A stretch of 64,000 bases of DNA, taken from JBGTCD01 sp041749015. GTDB taxonomy: Bacteria; Bacteroidota; Bacteroidia; Cytophagales; Cyclobacteriaceae. The notes under the pieces are model-generated. The model did not search any database and was not told the DNA's origin. It saw only the letters and a program-made list of their open reading frames with translations. Location of the stretch: the NCBI GenBank assembly GCA_041749015.1, contig JBGTCD010000064.1:1-64000 (forward strand), written 5' to 3'. Shown one piece after another: positions 27,310-35,772 of this stretch. The position numbers were made by a program, and so were the translations under genes. The first letter of the stretch is position 1, and every line of letters begins with the position of its first letter.

Positions 27310-27338
27310 CGTTTACATGGGTTTAATAATGGAATCGT

Positions 27339-27346
27339 TATTTTTG
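27339..27346 (+). promoter_or_regulatory. -7 promoter element before the 3HCDH-like gene
   Basis: TATTTTTG fits TAnnTTTG and lies 20 bases before the ATG at 27366. No good -33 partner is visible. Confidence 0.45.
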
Positions 27347-27365
27347 TTTTTTAAAACTACAAAAT

Positions 27366-28037
27366 ATGAGGGTATTGGTTTTAGGCAGTCAGGAATTTTG
27401 CCGTGAAATAGGAGAAAAATTTTCTCATCTGGACCAAATCCACAACAATATTGATCCAGAGACTTTTCTCAAGGAGGGTGGTACTAATATCGTATTTGAC
27501 AGTTGGGAGGATGAGTCGATAGAGGATTTCGATATTTACGCCAAATATCCAGAAACCATTGTTTTCCTCAATACCACCACAACCAGCCTTTCAGAGATCA
27601 ATGTCGTGGCATTGCCCTTTCCATTTTTACTTTTTGGATTTTGTGGCCTTCCAACTTTTATCAACAGGCCGGTCATGGAGGTCACTGCCTCAAGCGCATC
27701 AGATAAAAAGGTGCTCGATGAAGTCTTCCAGAAGTTAGCCACCGAGTACCGGTGTGTAGAAGACCGGGTGGGGATGATTACCCCGCGCATCATTGTCATG
27801 ATCATCAATGAAGCCTACCTGACCGTACAGGAAGGCACTGCGACAAGAGAAGATATCGACTTGGGCATGAAGTTGGGCACCAATTATCCTTACGGGCCAT
27901 TCGAGTGGTGCGACAAGCTGGGCATCCATAATGTCTATGAAATCCTTGATGCTTTGTATGAGGATACCCATGATGAGCGTTATAAAATCGCACCCCTTCT
28001 GAAAAATGAATACCTGGCATTTTTAGCTGCCAATTAA
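27366..28037 (+). CDS. 3-hydroxyacyl-CoA dehydrogenase family protein with reduced N-domain
   Basis: 223 residues. The C-terminal half is a clear 3HCDH helical domain: DRVGMITPRIIVMIINEAY, then GTATREDIDLGMKLGTNYP and GPFEWCDKLG. The N-terminal part is about 100 residues shorter than a normal NAD domain, and the opening MRVLVLGSQEFCREIG lacks the GxGxxG nucleotide motif. It may have lost dehydrogenase activity and kept a binding or scaffold role. It precedes a histidine kinase gene in the same direction. Confidence 0.82.
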   Translation: MRVLVLGSQEFCREIGEKFSHLDQIHNNIDPETFLKEGGTNIVFDSWEDESIEDFDIYAKYPETIVFLNTTTTSLSEINVVALPFPFLLFGFCGLPTFINRPVMEVTASSASDKKVLDEVFQKLATEYRCVEDRVGMITPRIIVMIINEAYLTVQEGTATREDIDLGMKLGTNYPYGPFEWCDKLGIHNVYEILDALYEDTHDERYKIAPLLKNEYLAFLAAN

Positions 28038-28095
28038 TTCCGGTCGGCTTTTAAATGATTTTTATTTAACTGAATTCCCTGTAAATTAGACCTTC

Positions 28096-29310
28096 ATGGC
28101 AACCTTGCCCGATTTTTCAGGTATCCTTCAGTACGAAAATCAATCCCGGATCAAATGGATTGTGGTGATTTTTTCAGCCATGATCACTGCCGGCACCATT
28201 ATTTATACTTCCATCCTGGTCAATACCTTGCGAGAGCGGGAGGCCCGACAAATAGAATTATTTGCCCGGGCTCTGGAATACACGATTAATGAAGACTTCG
28301 ACAATAATCTGTTTTTTATCATCCAGGAGGTTTTGGCTCAGAATACTTCTATACCCACTATCCTCGTCAATGAAGCAGGTGAAATAGAAAGCCATAAAAA
28401 TCTCAACCCAAACCCACTTTGGCCGGATGACCGAAAGGAGGCATATCTGAATCGCCAACTTGAAAAAATGAAAAAGCGGTATCCGCCCCTGGCCGTATCG
28501 ATTCGGGATCCGATGACCAATGAGATCTACGGTACTCAGTATGTGTATTATGAAAACTCATTCCTACTCACGCAGCTCACCTGGTATCCCTATATACAAT
28601 TGTCGGTAATAGCAGTATTTGCCCTTGTGGCATACCTGGCATTCAGCTATTCCAAAGCCGCCGAACAGAACCGGGTCTGGGTAGGTTTGGCCAAAGAAAC
28701 GGCCCATCAATTGGGGACACCGCTGAGCTCTCTGATGGCCTGGCTGGAGCATCTCAAAAAGGAAAAGGGTCTGGAGGATAAAGGGCTCATTAAAGAGCTC
28801 GAAAAGGACATTCAGAAGTTGGAAATAATTACGGAGCGTTTTTCCAATATTGGGGCAACAGCCCATTTAAAATTAGAACCTCTGGAGGATATCATCAACA
28901 ACACAGTAGATTACCTCAGGTCCAGAATTTCTTCAAGGGTGGAGATAAGGGTAGAAGCACTTAATGAAGGCATTCAGGCACGAATCAATGCGCCATTGTT
29001 TGAGTGGGTCATAGAAAACCTGGTCAAAAACGCCGTAGATGCCATGGGCGGCACGGGAAATCTATCTATCAGAATCATAAGAGGTGGTGATTCCAAGGTG
29101 TTTATTGACCTGTCTGATACCGGGAAGGGCATTCCAAAATCTAAAATTCAGAAGGTCTTCAACCCCGGTTTTACCACCAAAAAACGTGGGTGGGGATTAG
29201 GGTTGACATTGGTAAAGCGGATCATTGAAAATTACCATGAAGGCAAAATTCATGTCAAGCATTCTGAAGAAAATAAGGGTACCACATTCAGGATAGAATT
29301 AAAGGCTTGA
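28096..29310 (+). CDS. Membrane sensor histidine kinase
   Basis: 404 residues: membrane helices near 20-45 and 168-190 flank a short extracytoplasmic sensor domain. The kinase core shows the H-box AKETAHQLGTPLSSLMAW with the phosphorylated His, the N-box NLVKNAVDAMGG, DTGKGIP and GWGLGLTLVKRI. There is no receiver or HAMP domain and no adjacent response regulator, so it is an orphan kinase. Ligand is unknown. It ends about 105 bases before atpD. Confidence 0.94.
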   Translation: MATLPDFSGILQYENQSRIKWIVVIFSAMITAGTIIYTSILVNTLREREARQIELFARALEYTINEDFDNNLFFIIQEVLAQNTSIPTILVNEAGEIESHKNLNPNPLWPDDRKEAYLNRQLEKMKKRYPPLAVSIRDPMTNEIYGTQYVYYENSFLLTQLTWYPYIQLSVIAVFALVAYLAFSYSKAAEQNRVWVGLAKETAHQLGTPLSSLMAWLEHLKKEKGLEDKGLIKELEKDIQKLEIITERFSNIGATAHLKLEPLEDIINNTVDYLRSRISSRVEIRVEALNEGIQARINAPLFEWVIENLVKNAVDAMGGTGNLSIRIIRGGDSKVFIDLSDTGKGIPKSKIQKVFNPGFTTKKRGWGLGLTLVKRIIENYHEGKIHVKHSEENKGTTFRIELKA

Positions 29311-29334
29311 CCTTCTATTAAAGGGGGGAGTTTT

Positions 29335-29366
29335 CTTGGCATTACAGAATAATCCCCTTAACTTTG
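29335..29366 (+). promoter_or_regulatory. Promoter of atpD-atpC
   Basis: TTGG at 29336-29339 and TAACTTTG at 29359-29366 are separated by 19 bases, the spacing of Bacteroidota vegetative promoters. The predicted start gives a leader of about 45 bases before the atpD ATG at 29416. Confidence 0.7.
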
Positions 29367-29415
29367 TGGCCTGAAAATCTAAGACAGTTTTTTAATCCAT
29401 TTCTCAGAAAATTCT

Positions 29416-30927
29416 ATGGCAAATATTGGCAAGGTCACCCAGGTAATCGGACCTGTAGTAGATGTAAGTTTCGAAGACGAAAACACGCAATTACCCAACA
29501 TTCTTGATGCAATGATTGTTACCAAAAACTCTGGTCAAAAGGTGGTTTTGGAATGCCAACAACACTTAGGTGAAGGCCGCGTCAGGACCATCGCCATGGA
29601 TAGTACCGAAGGGCTGGTAAGAGGAATGGAAGTGATCGACCAGGGGCAGCCCATCCAAATGCCTATCGGAGACGACATCAAAGGGCGCCTTTTTAATGTG
29701 GTTGGCGAAGCCATTGATGGGATCGAGCAGCCTTCAGGCAAGAAGGGACTTCCGATTCACCGTTCTGCTCCTGAGTTTAAAGACTTATCCACCTCCACGG
29801 AGGTATTATATACCGGGATCAAGGTGATCGACCTGATCGAGCCTTATGCCAAAGGCGGTAAAATCGGCCTTTTTGGTGGTGCCGGTGTTGGTAAAACGGT
29901 ATTGATCCAGGAATTGATCAACAACATTGCTAAAGCCTATTCAGGACTTTCTGTATTTGCCGGAGTGGGAGAACGTACCCGTGAGGGCAATGACCTGCTT
30001 AGAGAGATGATCGAATCTGGGATCGTAGATTATGGTGAAGCATTCCTGGAAGACATGGAAAAAGGAGGGTGGGACCTGTCTAAAGTTGACAAAAAGAAAT
30101 TAGCAGAATCAAAAGCCACCTTTGTTTTTGGTCAGATGAATGAACCTCCCGGAGCAAGGGCAAGGGTAGCGCTTTCTGGTCTTACACTGGCAGAGTATTT
30201 CCGTGATGGAGATAAAGAAGAAGGCGGACAGGGTAAAGACATTCTGTTCTTTATCGATAATATTTTCCGATTCACTCAGGCCGGTTCTGAGGTTTCAGCC
30301 CTATTAGGAAGGATGCCTTCTGCTGTTGGTTATCAGCCTACGCTCGCTACCGAAATGGGAAATATGCAGGAGCGGATCACCTCTACAAAAAATGGTTCTA
30401 TTACTTCCGTTCAGGCAGTATATGTACCTGCTGATGACCTAACTGACCCGGCACCAGCCACTACATTTGCTCACCTTGATGCTACTACGGTATTGTCAAG
30501 GAAAATCTCCGAGCTTGGTATTTATCCTGCTGTGGACCCTCTGGATTCAACCTCCCGGATTCTGACTGCTGAAATATTGGGTGACGAGCATTACGATTGC
30601 GCTCAAAGGGTTAAAGAAATTCTACAACGATACAAAGAACTTCAGGACATCATTGCCATTCTTGGTATGGACGAATTATCCGATGAGGATAAGGAAGTGG
30701 TACACCGTGCCAGAAGGGTACAAAGATTCCTCTCTCAGCCCTTCCATGTGGCTGAGCAATTTACCGGTATTCCCGGGCAGTTGGTGGATATAAAAGATAC
30801 CATCAAAGGATTTAATATGATCATTGACGGGGAATGCGATCATCTCCCAGAAATGGCCTTTAACCTTGTAGGTGGTATTGAGCAAGCCTTTGAAAAAGGC
30901 GAAAAATTGATTGCTGAGGCTAAATAA
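29416..30927 (+). CDS. atpD: F1F0 ATP synthase subunit beta
   Basis: 503 residues. The catalytic P-loop GGAGVGKTVLIQELINN, the VFAGVGERTREGNDL block, and the ALLGRMPSAVGYQPTLATEMG region identify the catalytic F1 beta chain. It is followed only by atpC, and no other ATP synthase genes are present in the window, so the atpDC pair is detached from the main operon, a layout common in Bacteroidota. Confidence 0.99.
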   Translation: MANIGKVTQVIGPVVDVSFEDENTQLPNILDAMIVTKNSGQKVVLECQQHLGEGRVRTIAMDSTEGLVRGMEVIDQGQPIQMPIGDDIKGRLFNVVGEAIDGIEQPSGKKGLPIHRSAPEFKDLSTSTEVLYTGIKVIDLIEPYAKGGKIGLFGGAGVGKTVLIQELINNIAKAYSGLSVFAGVGERTREGNDLLREMIESGIVDYGEAFLEDMEKGGWDLSKVDKKKLAESKATFVFGQMNEPPGARARVALSGLTLAEYFRDGDKEEGGQGKDILFFIDNIFRFTQAGSEVSALLGRMPSAVGYQPTLATEMGNMQERITSTKNGSITSVQAVYVPADDLTDPAPATTFAHLDATTVLSRKISELGIYPAVDPLDSTSRILTAEILGDEHYDCAQRVKEILQRYKELQDIIAILGMDELSDEDKEVVHRARRVQRFLSQPFHVAEQFTGIPGQLVDIKDTIKGFNMIIDGECDHLPEMAFNLVGGIEQAFEKGEKLIAEAK

Positions 30928-30950
30928 TCAGCAAAAATTAAGTATTCGAT

Positions 30951-31193
30951 ATGCATCTTGAAATAGTAACGCCTGAAAAAAAAGTTTTTGACGGGGAAGT
31001 AAGCTCAGCTACTTTTCCGGGTAAAGATGGTTCATTTCAGGTTTTGAATGACCACGCACCCATCATCAGCACCCTCCTGGAAGGAGTGGTAAAGTATAAA
31101 AACAATGAGGGGGAGACCACACTAAATATTTCGGGTGGTGTAGTGGAAGTGCTTAAAAATAAGGTAGTACTCCTGGCAGACCACATCCTTTAG
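30951..31193 (+). CDS. atpC: F1F0 ATP synthase subunit epsilon, short form
   Basis: 80 residues covering only the N-terminal beta-sandwich: MHLEIVTPEKKVFDGEVSSATFPGKDGSFQVLNDHAPI. The C-terminal helical hairpin that can block rotation in E. coli and Bacillus enzymes is absent. It begins 23 bases after atpD and shares its promoter. The protein couples the rotor to F1 but cannot give the usual epsilon-type inhibition. Confidence 0.96.
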   Translation: MHLEIVTPEKKVFDGEVSSATFPGKDGSFQVLNDHAPIISTLLEGVVKYKNNEGETTLNISGGVVEVLKNKVVLLADHIL

Positions 31194-31268
31194 ATCAACT
31201 AATTTTCTTATCTTACATTGGGAATTTCCCGGAATGCCTGTTATCTGGAATTTTTTGGTACTTTTTAA

Positions 31269-31706
31269 ATGAAAAAATACGCGATAATTGATGATTCAAA
31301 TTTACCTGCATTGCAGATAAATTTTACCGGCCACCAACCCTGTCCGGAAAACTTCCGGGTTTATCTGGAGGACCTGACGAAAGCATACGAGAATAAGCCC
31401 GGTTTTGTAGCTGTTTTTGATGCTCAAAATGCCCCTTACCCGGACCTTACCTGCCAAAAAATGATGGCTGATTGGTTGAAAAAGAATAAGGAAATGATTG
31501 CTGAAAAATGCCTGGGCACTGCTTATATCATGGAAGATGAAAAACTAAAGGCTGTCCTGGATGTTGTTCTTTCCATGCAAAGTCAGCCAGTTCCCTACAG
31601 AATCTTTAGCAACTTGCAGGAGGCAAAAATTTGGACAGAGCACCTAATCGCAAAGAACCAGAATAAAAAAACCCGGTTTGGGGCCGGGCTTTCTATTTTA
31701 TTTTAA
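31269..31706 (+). CDS. SpoIIAA/STAS-like protein, unknown role
   Basis: 145 residues with an alternating strand-helix pattern that resembles SpoIIAA/STAS-like proteins: YAIIDDSNLPALQINFTG, PGFVAVFDAQ, LKAVLDVVLSMQ, IFSNLQEAKIWTEHLI. No signal peptide or membrane helix. Assignment to a family is tentative. The last codons contain a terminator hairpin that mainly serves the convergent gene. Confidence 0.55.
   Translation: MKKYAIIDDSNLPALQINFTGHQPCPENFRVYLEDLTKAYENKPGFVAVFDAQNAPYPDLTCQKMMADWLKKNKEMIAEKCLGTAYIMEDEKLKAVLDVVLSMQSQPVPYRIFSNLQEAKIWTEHLIAKNQNKKTRFGAGLSILF
31664..31688 (-). terminator. Intrinsic terminator inside the 3' end of the convergent gene
   Basis: On the minus strand CCCGG (31684-31688), a 7-base loop and CCGGG (31672-31676) are followed by seven T residues (31665-31671). 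It would end transcripts of the minus-strand lipoprotein gene, yet the hairpin lies inside the last codons of the plus-strand gene. On the plus strand it is followed only by a weak T-rich stretch. Confidence 0.65.
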
Positions 31707-31719
31707 GGGCTAAAAGCTG

Positions 31720-32256
31720 CTATAACACATCCAGCAATATAAATACTACCCCTGCAATCAGCAGAATACTGCCCACGGCAGTGACCAATTGGCTGCCACC
31801 GATGATCAGCAATACCAGTCCGGCAGCACCCAGAATGATTCCCGTACGTAAGTATCCTGTTACTCTATTGGCCGCATCGGTAGCTTTTATCTCATCACCA
31901 CTTTCCACTGCCACCTTATATTCCTTTTTGGTTGCCCTGTAGTCAGAGCGAATCTGTTTCTTCTCTGCCCGGGTATATGCTCCCTTTTCCTTGAGTTCTA
32001 TCCCATTCGGTAAAATTACTTTCTGGTCACTTTTATCAGCAACATGGATGGCTACCTCGGGCAACATCATATTGCCTGCCATTAGGGTTTCCTCTTCAAG
32101 GGTAAGGTCCAATGCACTCATATCCACTTCAATGTCTTTTTCTAGGGATTTGGAGTGTTTTTGATGGCTAAAATGATAGGAATACTCCCGTTTGCTGGTG
32201 CAGGATGCCGCAATAATCATAAAAGCCAGGATCCAATAGATGTTTAGGGTTTTCAT
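31720..32256 (-). CDS. Lipoprotein with C-terminal hydrophobic helices
   Basis: 178 residues; the signal ends IAASC, a good lipobox. A charged middle segment (AEKKQIRSDYRATKKEYKVA) precedes two closely spaced hydrophobic stretches at the C-terminus (about 135-178). Lipid anchoring together with C-terminal membrane helices is an odd combination. I recognise no family. Its terminator lies within the convergent gene. Confidence 0.65.
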   Translation of the reverse strand: MKTLNIYWILAFMIIAASCTSKREYSYHFSHQKHSKSLEKDIEVDMSALDLTLEEETLMAGNMMLPEVAIHVADKSDQKVILPNGIELKEKGAYTRAEKKQIRSDYRATKKEYKVAVESGDEIKATDAANRVTGYLRTGIILGAAGLVLLIIGGSQLVTAVGSILLIAGVVFILLDVL

Positions 32257-32447
32257 AAGTAAATAGTTTGTTTAAAATGGTTATAAAAGCAAAATGACAA
32301 ATTGAAGTTGCAAAAAAATTATGAATGCTTTGAAACATTTATCAATAAAAATTTGGGGTTATCGGGACTGAAGTAATAATTGTATTATTTTTTACCAGTG
32401 CATGCGGCTAGTAAAATCATAAGGAAAAAACCTTGAAGAATTAAATT

Positions 32448-32753
32448 TTATTTCTTGCTCCCTTTTGGAAAAATCCTGCGAAACATTTTCTTTTCAAAAT
32501 CCAGGAAGAACTTGAATTGGCCAAAAACGAACCCGTAAAAGAGAAGGATGACGTTATAGATGGGTAAAATGAAGATAAAATACATGACTGTGAATACCCA
32601 ACTCTGCCGCACCTCTTCACCAAAAATAGAGAGCAGTGGGCCTTTCAAAAATAACACCGTAAAACCGGTACAGGCAAAAACCACCAGGACTATAATTAGC
32701 TGAAAGGTGCTATTAAGATCCCATCTTTTTTTAAGTCTTTCTGTCCAATGCAT
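32448..32753 (-). CDS. DUF6787 family small membrane protein
   Basis: 101 residues with two membrane helices (about 18-38 and 52-75) and the conserved tail FVFGQFKFFLDFEKKMFRRIFPKG. It matches DUF6787, a Bacteroidota-limited family of unknown function. It follows the RluA-type gene in the same direction with 27 bases between them. Confidence 0.8.
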   Translation of the reverse strand: MHWTERLKKRWDLNSTFQLIIVLVVFACTGFTVLFLKGPLLSIFGEEVRQSWVFTVMYFIFILPIYNVILLFYGFVFGQFKFFLDFEKKMFRRIFPKGSKK

Positions 32754-32780
32754 GATGTTCGACTGCCTGACCTTTTTAAA

Positions 32781-33464
32781 CTATAATTCAAAAACATTCC
32801 AAAAATCCGTATCCGGCGGTCGGGCTGTAATCCGTACCGGCTCCTTTTTGACCGGATGCAGGAAAGATATCTCCCTGGCATGCAAATTAATATTTCCATC
32901 CGGATTGGCCTTAGGATATCCATATTTTACATCACCGGCAATAGGAAATCCTGCCTTGCCTAACTGGGCTCTGATCTGGTGAGGTCTCCCGGTCTCAGGC
33001 TGTACCTCCCAAAGGTAGTAGCTGCTTACTCTTGCCAGTATTTTAAATTTTAAAATAGCCTCCTTAGCCCCTTTTTTTTCTTTAGAGAAAGCAGCCGTTC
33101 TATTGGACTCCTGGCTTTTAAGCAGCCAATGCTTCAGGATGCCTTCCTCTTGCTGGGGTTTCTTTTCGGTAATAGCCCAATAGGTTTTTTCGACTTTCCG
33201 CTCTCTGAAGATTTCATTCATCCGCTCCAGACTTTTAGAGGTCCTGCACAGGACTACCACACCACTTACCGGGCGATCCAGCCGGTGTGCCAGCCCGAGA
33301 AATACCGCCCCGGGCTTTTTAAACTTATCCTTAATATAAGCTTTGGCGGTATCCAGGATGCTAGGGTCTCCGGTTTGGTCTCCCTGCGAGAGGATGCCCG
33401 CAGGCTTATTCAAAACCAATAGGTGGTTGTCCTCAAAAAGTATTTCGGCTTCCTTTACGGCCAT
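32781..33464 (-). CDS. RluA family RNA pseudouridine synthase
   Basis: 227 residues from the ATG at 33462-33464; a longer frame to 33560 overlaps the ruvB promoter side and adds no conserved residues. The motif LAHRLDRPVSGVVVLCRTS carries the catalytic Asp, and VQPETGRPHQIRAQLGKAGFPI is the second family block. It isomerises uridine in RNA; whether rRNA or tRNA is the target cannot be told from the sequence. It is divergent from ruvB. Confidence 0.93.
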   Translation of the reverse strand: MAVKEAEILFEDNHLLVLNKPAGILSQGDQTGDPSILDTAKAYIKDKFKKPGAVFLGLAHRLDRPVSGVVVLCRTSKSLERMNEIFRERKVEKTYWAITEKKPQQEEGILKHWLLKSQESNRTAAFSKEKKGAKEAILKFKILARVSSYYLWEVQPETGRPHQIRAQLGKAGFPIAGDVKYGYPKANPDGNINLHAREISFLHPVKKEPVRITARPPDTDFWNVFEL

Positions 33465-33576
33465 GATGCCCGGGTTGATTATGGTGGGCAAAGATAGTGA
33501 AAAACCAAGGAAGTACCGGTCTGTAATTCGGGAATCCTCTGGACAAGGCAGCACATCCAAATTCTACATATTTTAG

Positions 33577-33584
33577 TATCTTTG
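33577..33584 (+). promoter_or_regulatory. -7 element four bases before the ruvB ATG
   Basis: TATCTTTG is an exact TAnnTTTG match and ends only 4 bases before the ruvB start codon. Transcription would begin at or very near the ATG, which predicts a leaderless mRNA. Confidence 0.6.
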
Positions 33585-33588
33585 ACCC

Positions 33589-34617
33589 ATGCGGGAAGAT
33601 TACCTCAATGCGGATGAGAGCAGCCTGAATCCGGCTGATAAGGAGTTTGAAAAACAGCTTCGCCCATTAAGTTTTGATGATTTTACCGGACAGGAAAAGA
33701 TTCTTGCCAACATTAGTATTTTTGTTCAGGCTGCGGCTCAAAGAGACGAGCCCCTTGACCATGTATTGCTGCATGGCCCCCCGGGACTGGGCAAAACCAC
33801 CCTTTCGCACATCATTGCCAATGAACTTGGTGCCGGCATCAAAGTCACCTCAGGGCCGGTGCTGGACAAACCCGGAGACCTGGCCGGTTTGCTCACCAAC
33901 CTTGAAGTAAACGATGTGCTTTTTATTGATGAGATCCACCGGCTCAACCCCGTGGTAGAAGAGTACCTGTACTCCGCTATGGAAGATTACCGGATCGACA
34001 TTATGCTGGACTCCGGACCCAATGCCCGGTCTGTACAAATCAACCTTAATCCTTTCACCCTGGTAGGTGCCACCACCCGGTCAGGACTACTTACGGCACC
34101 TTTAAGAGCCCGCTTTGGCATAACAGCCAGATTAGAATATTATGATGCGGCATTATTGACCACTATTATTAACCGGTCTGCCAGCATCTTAAATACCCCC
34201 ATTGACGCCAAAGCGGCAGAAGAAATTGCCTGCCGGAGCAGGGGCACCCCCCGGATTGCCAATAACCTTCTGCGCCGCACCAGGGACTTTGCCCAAATAA
34301 AAGGGGATGGCAACATCACGCTTGACATTGCCCGGATAGCACTTGATGCTTTGGATGTGGACCAGTCAGGCCTCGATGATATGGACAACAGAATCCTCAC
34401 TACCATCGTCGATAAATTTAAAGGCGGGCCGGTAGGGTTGGGCACCATTGCCACTGCTTGTGGGGAAGAGGCAGAGACCATTGAGGAAGTGTATGAACCC
34501 TTTCTGATCATGGAAGGGTACCTTAAGAGAACCTCCCGCGGCAGGGAGGCTACCGAAAAGGCCTACAAACATTTAAATAAGGTGCCGCCTTCATCTACTG
34601 GAAAACTATTTGATTAA
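33589..34617 (+). CDS. ruvB: Holliday junction branch migration helicase RuvB
   Basis: 342 residues. The opening REDYLN and LRPLSFDDFTGQ are typical. Walker A HGPPGLGKTTLSHI, Walker B LFIDEIHRLNPVVEEYLYSAMED and sensor GATTRSGLLTAPLRARFGI follow. RuvB is the hexameric motor that drives branch migration with RuvA. ruvA and ruvC are not in the window. The stop is 2 bases before the next start, so the metal-receptor gene is co-transcribed. Confidence 0.98.
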   Translation: MREDYLNADESSLNPADKEFEKQLRPLSFDDFTGQEKILANISIFVQAAAQRDEPLDHVLLHGPPGLGKTTLSHIIANELGAGIKVTSGPVLDKPGDLAGLLTNLEVNDVLFIDEIHRLNPVVEEYLYSAMEDYRIDIMLDSGPNARSVQINLNPFTLVGATTRSGLLTAPLRARFGITARLEYYDAALLTTIINRSASILNTPIDAKAAEEIACRSRGTPRIANNLLRRTRDFAQIKGDGNITLDIARIALDALDVDQSGLDDMDNRILTTIVDKFKGGPVGLGTIATACGEEAETIEEVYEPFLIMEGYLKRTSRGREATEKAYKHLNKVPPSSTGKLFD

Positions 34618-34619
34618 TC

Positions 34620-35381
34620 ATGGCCGAGCACATCGACCAAATGGGGCGAAAAGTCATTCTTAATCAAGCCCCGAAAAGAATAATTTCCTTAGTTCCCTCC
34701 CAGACAGAATTACTCTTTGAACTTGGTGTGGGCGACCAGATCGTGGGTCGCACAAAATTCTGCATCCATCCTGAAGAACAGCTAAAAGAGATCCCCATCA
34801 TTGGAGGTACCAAAAAATTCCGCATGCAGGCCATCAAGGACCTGAAGCCTGACCTGATTATTGGCAACAAAGAAGAAAACTATAAAGAAGGGATTGAGGA
34901 GTTATCAGTTGATTTTCCGGTATGGATAAGTGACATCCTAACTATTAACGATGCGCTGGACATGGTATCCAAAATCGGAGCTGTTTTGCAAAAAGACTCC
35001 GAGGCTTCCGCCTTGATCCAAGACCTCAGGCAACGCTATGCCTTCCCTAAAAAAGTTCTGGGCAAGGCATTGTATCTGATTTGGCGCAACCCCTGGATGG
35101 CTGCGGGTCAGGATACTTTCATCAATGAAATGCTAAAAGTTGCCGGGTTCAGAAATGCCATTGACGCCTTGCGATATCCTGAATTAAGTGAGGCCCAAAT
35201 AAAAAAGATTGACCTTGAATTTGTCTTGCTTTCATCAGAGCCATATCCTTTTAAAGAAAAACACAAGAATGAGATTAAAAAGCTGGTGCCGAAGGCAAAG
35301 GTGGTCCTTGTAAATGGGGAGTGGTTTTCCTGGTATGGGTCAAGGATTTTGCATCTGGAAAACTGGGCTTTTCAGAAATGA
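34620..35381 (+). CDS. Helical backbone metal receptor (BtuF-like), lacking signal peptide
   Basis: 253 residues of the periplasmic-binding-protein class III type: RIISLVPSQTELLFELGVGDQIVGRTKFC, then KPDLIIGNKEENYKEG and a C-terminal VVLVNGEWFSWYGSRIL. Such proteins bind cobalamin, haem or siderophores for ABC import. No signal peptide or lipobox precedes the domain: the protein begins MAEHIDQMGRK, which suggests a cytosolic location or a lost leader. It is coupled to ruvB (2-base gap). No importer genes are adjacent. Confidence 0.87.
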   Translation: MAEHIDQMGRKVILNQAPKRIISLVPSQTELLFELGVGDQIVGRTKFCIHPEEQLKEIPIIGGTKKFRMQAIKDLKPDLIIGNKEENYKEGIEELSVDFPVWISDILTINDALDMVSKIGAVLQKDSEASALIQDLRQRYAFPKKVLGKALYLIWRNPWMAAGQDTFINEMLKVAGFRNAIDALRYPELSEAQIKKIDLEFVLLSSEPYPFKEKHKNEIKKLVPKAKVVLVNGEWFSWYGSRILHLENWAFQK

Positions 35382-35382
35382 T

Positions 35383-35688
35383 TTATTTGACCTCCTCCAA
35401 AAGCGTGCGAAAGGCCACATGCCGGTTGAGAAATTTTTGCCTGTGGGCCTCGGCCAGACCAGGAGCAAATTCCTTCAGGTACCGGTCTACTTTTTCGATG
35501 GAATCAGAAAAATATTGTATGGAATAAGATATGGTCCCTTCTTCCTCATGGCTCAATAACCTGAAGATTTTATGAAAGCTAAAAAATCCTGTCGCCATAA
35601 CCCTTGGGATATGGTCAGAACGCATCCACTCCAGCCATTCATCCTCAATTCCGGTATCTATACCCACTGTGACATTGTATAAAATCAT
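35383..35688 (-). CDS. DUF4286 family protein
   Basis: 101 residues: MILYNVTVGIDTGIEDEWL, IPRVMATGFF, SIQYFSDSIEKVDRYLKEFAP, RHVAFRTLLEEV. It matches DUF4286, a small ferredoxin-like alpha/beta family of unknown function in Bacteroidota. It converges on the metal-receptor gene with a single base between the stops. Confidence 0.85.
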   Translation of the reverse strand: MILYNVTVGIDTGIEDEWLEWMRSDHIPRVMATGFFSFHKIFRLLSHEEEGTISYSIQYFSDSIEKVDRYLKEFAPGLAEAHRQKFLNRHVAFRTLLEEVK

Positions 35689-35772
35689 CTGAATAAATTT
35701 TAACGCAATAGATTAAGTCCTAACATAATATTTTTTTTATTGTTGTAACCAAAAAACTAAACGGTATTTTTA

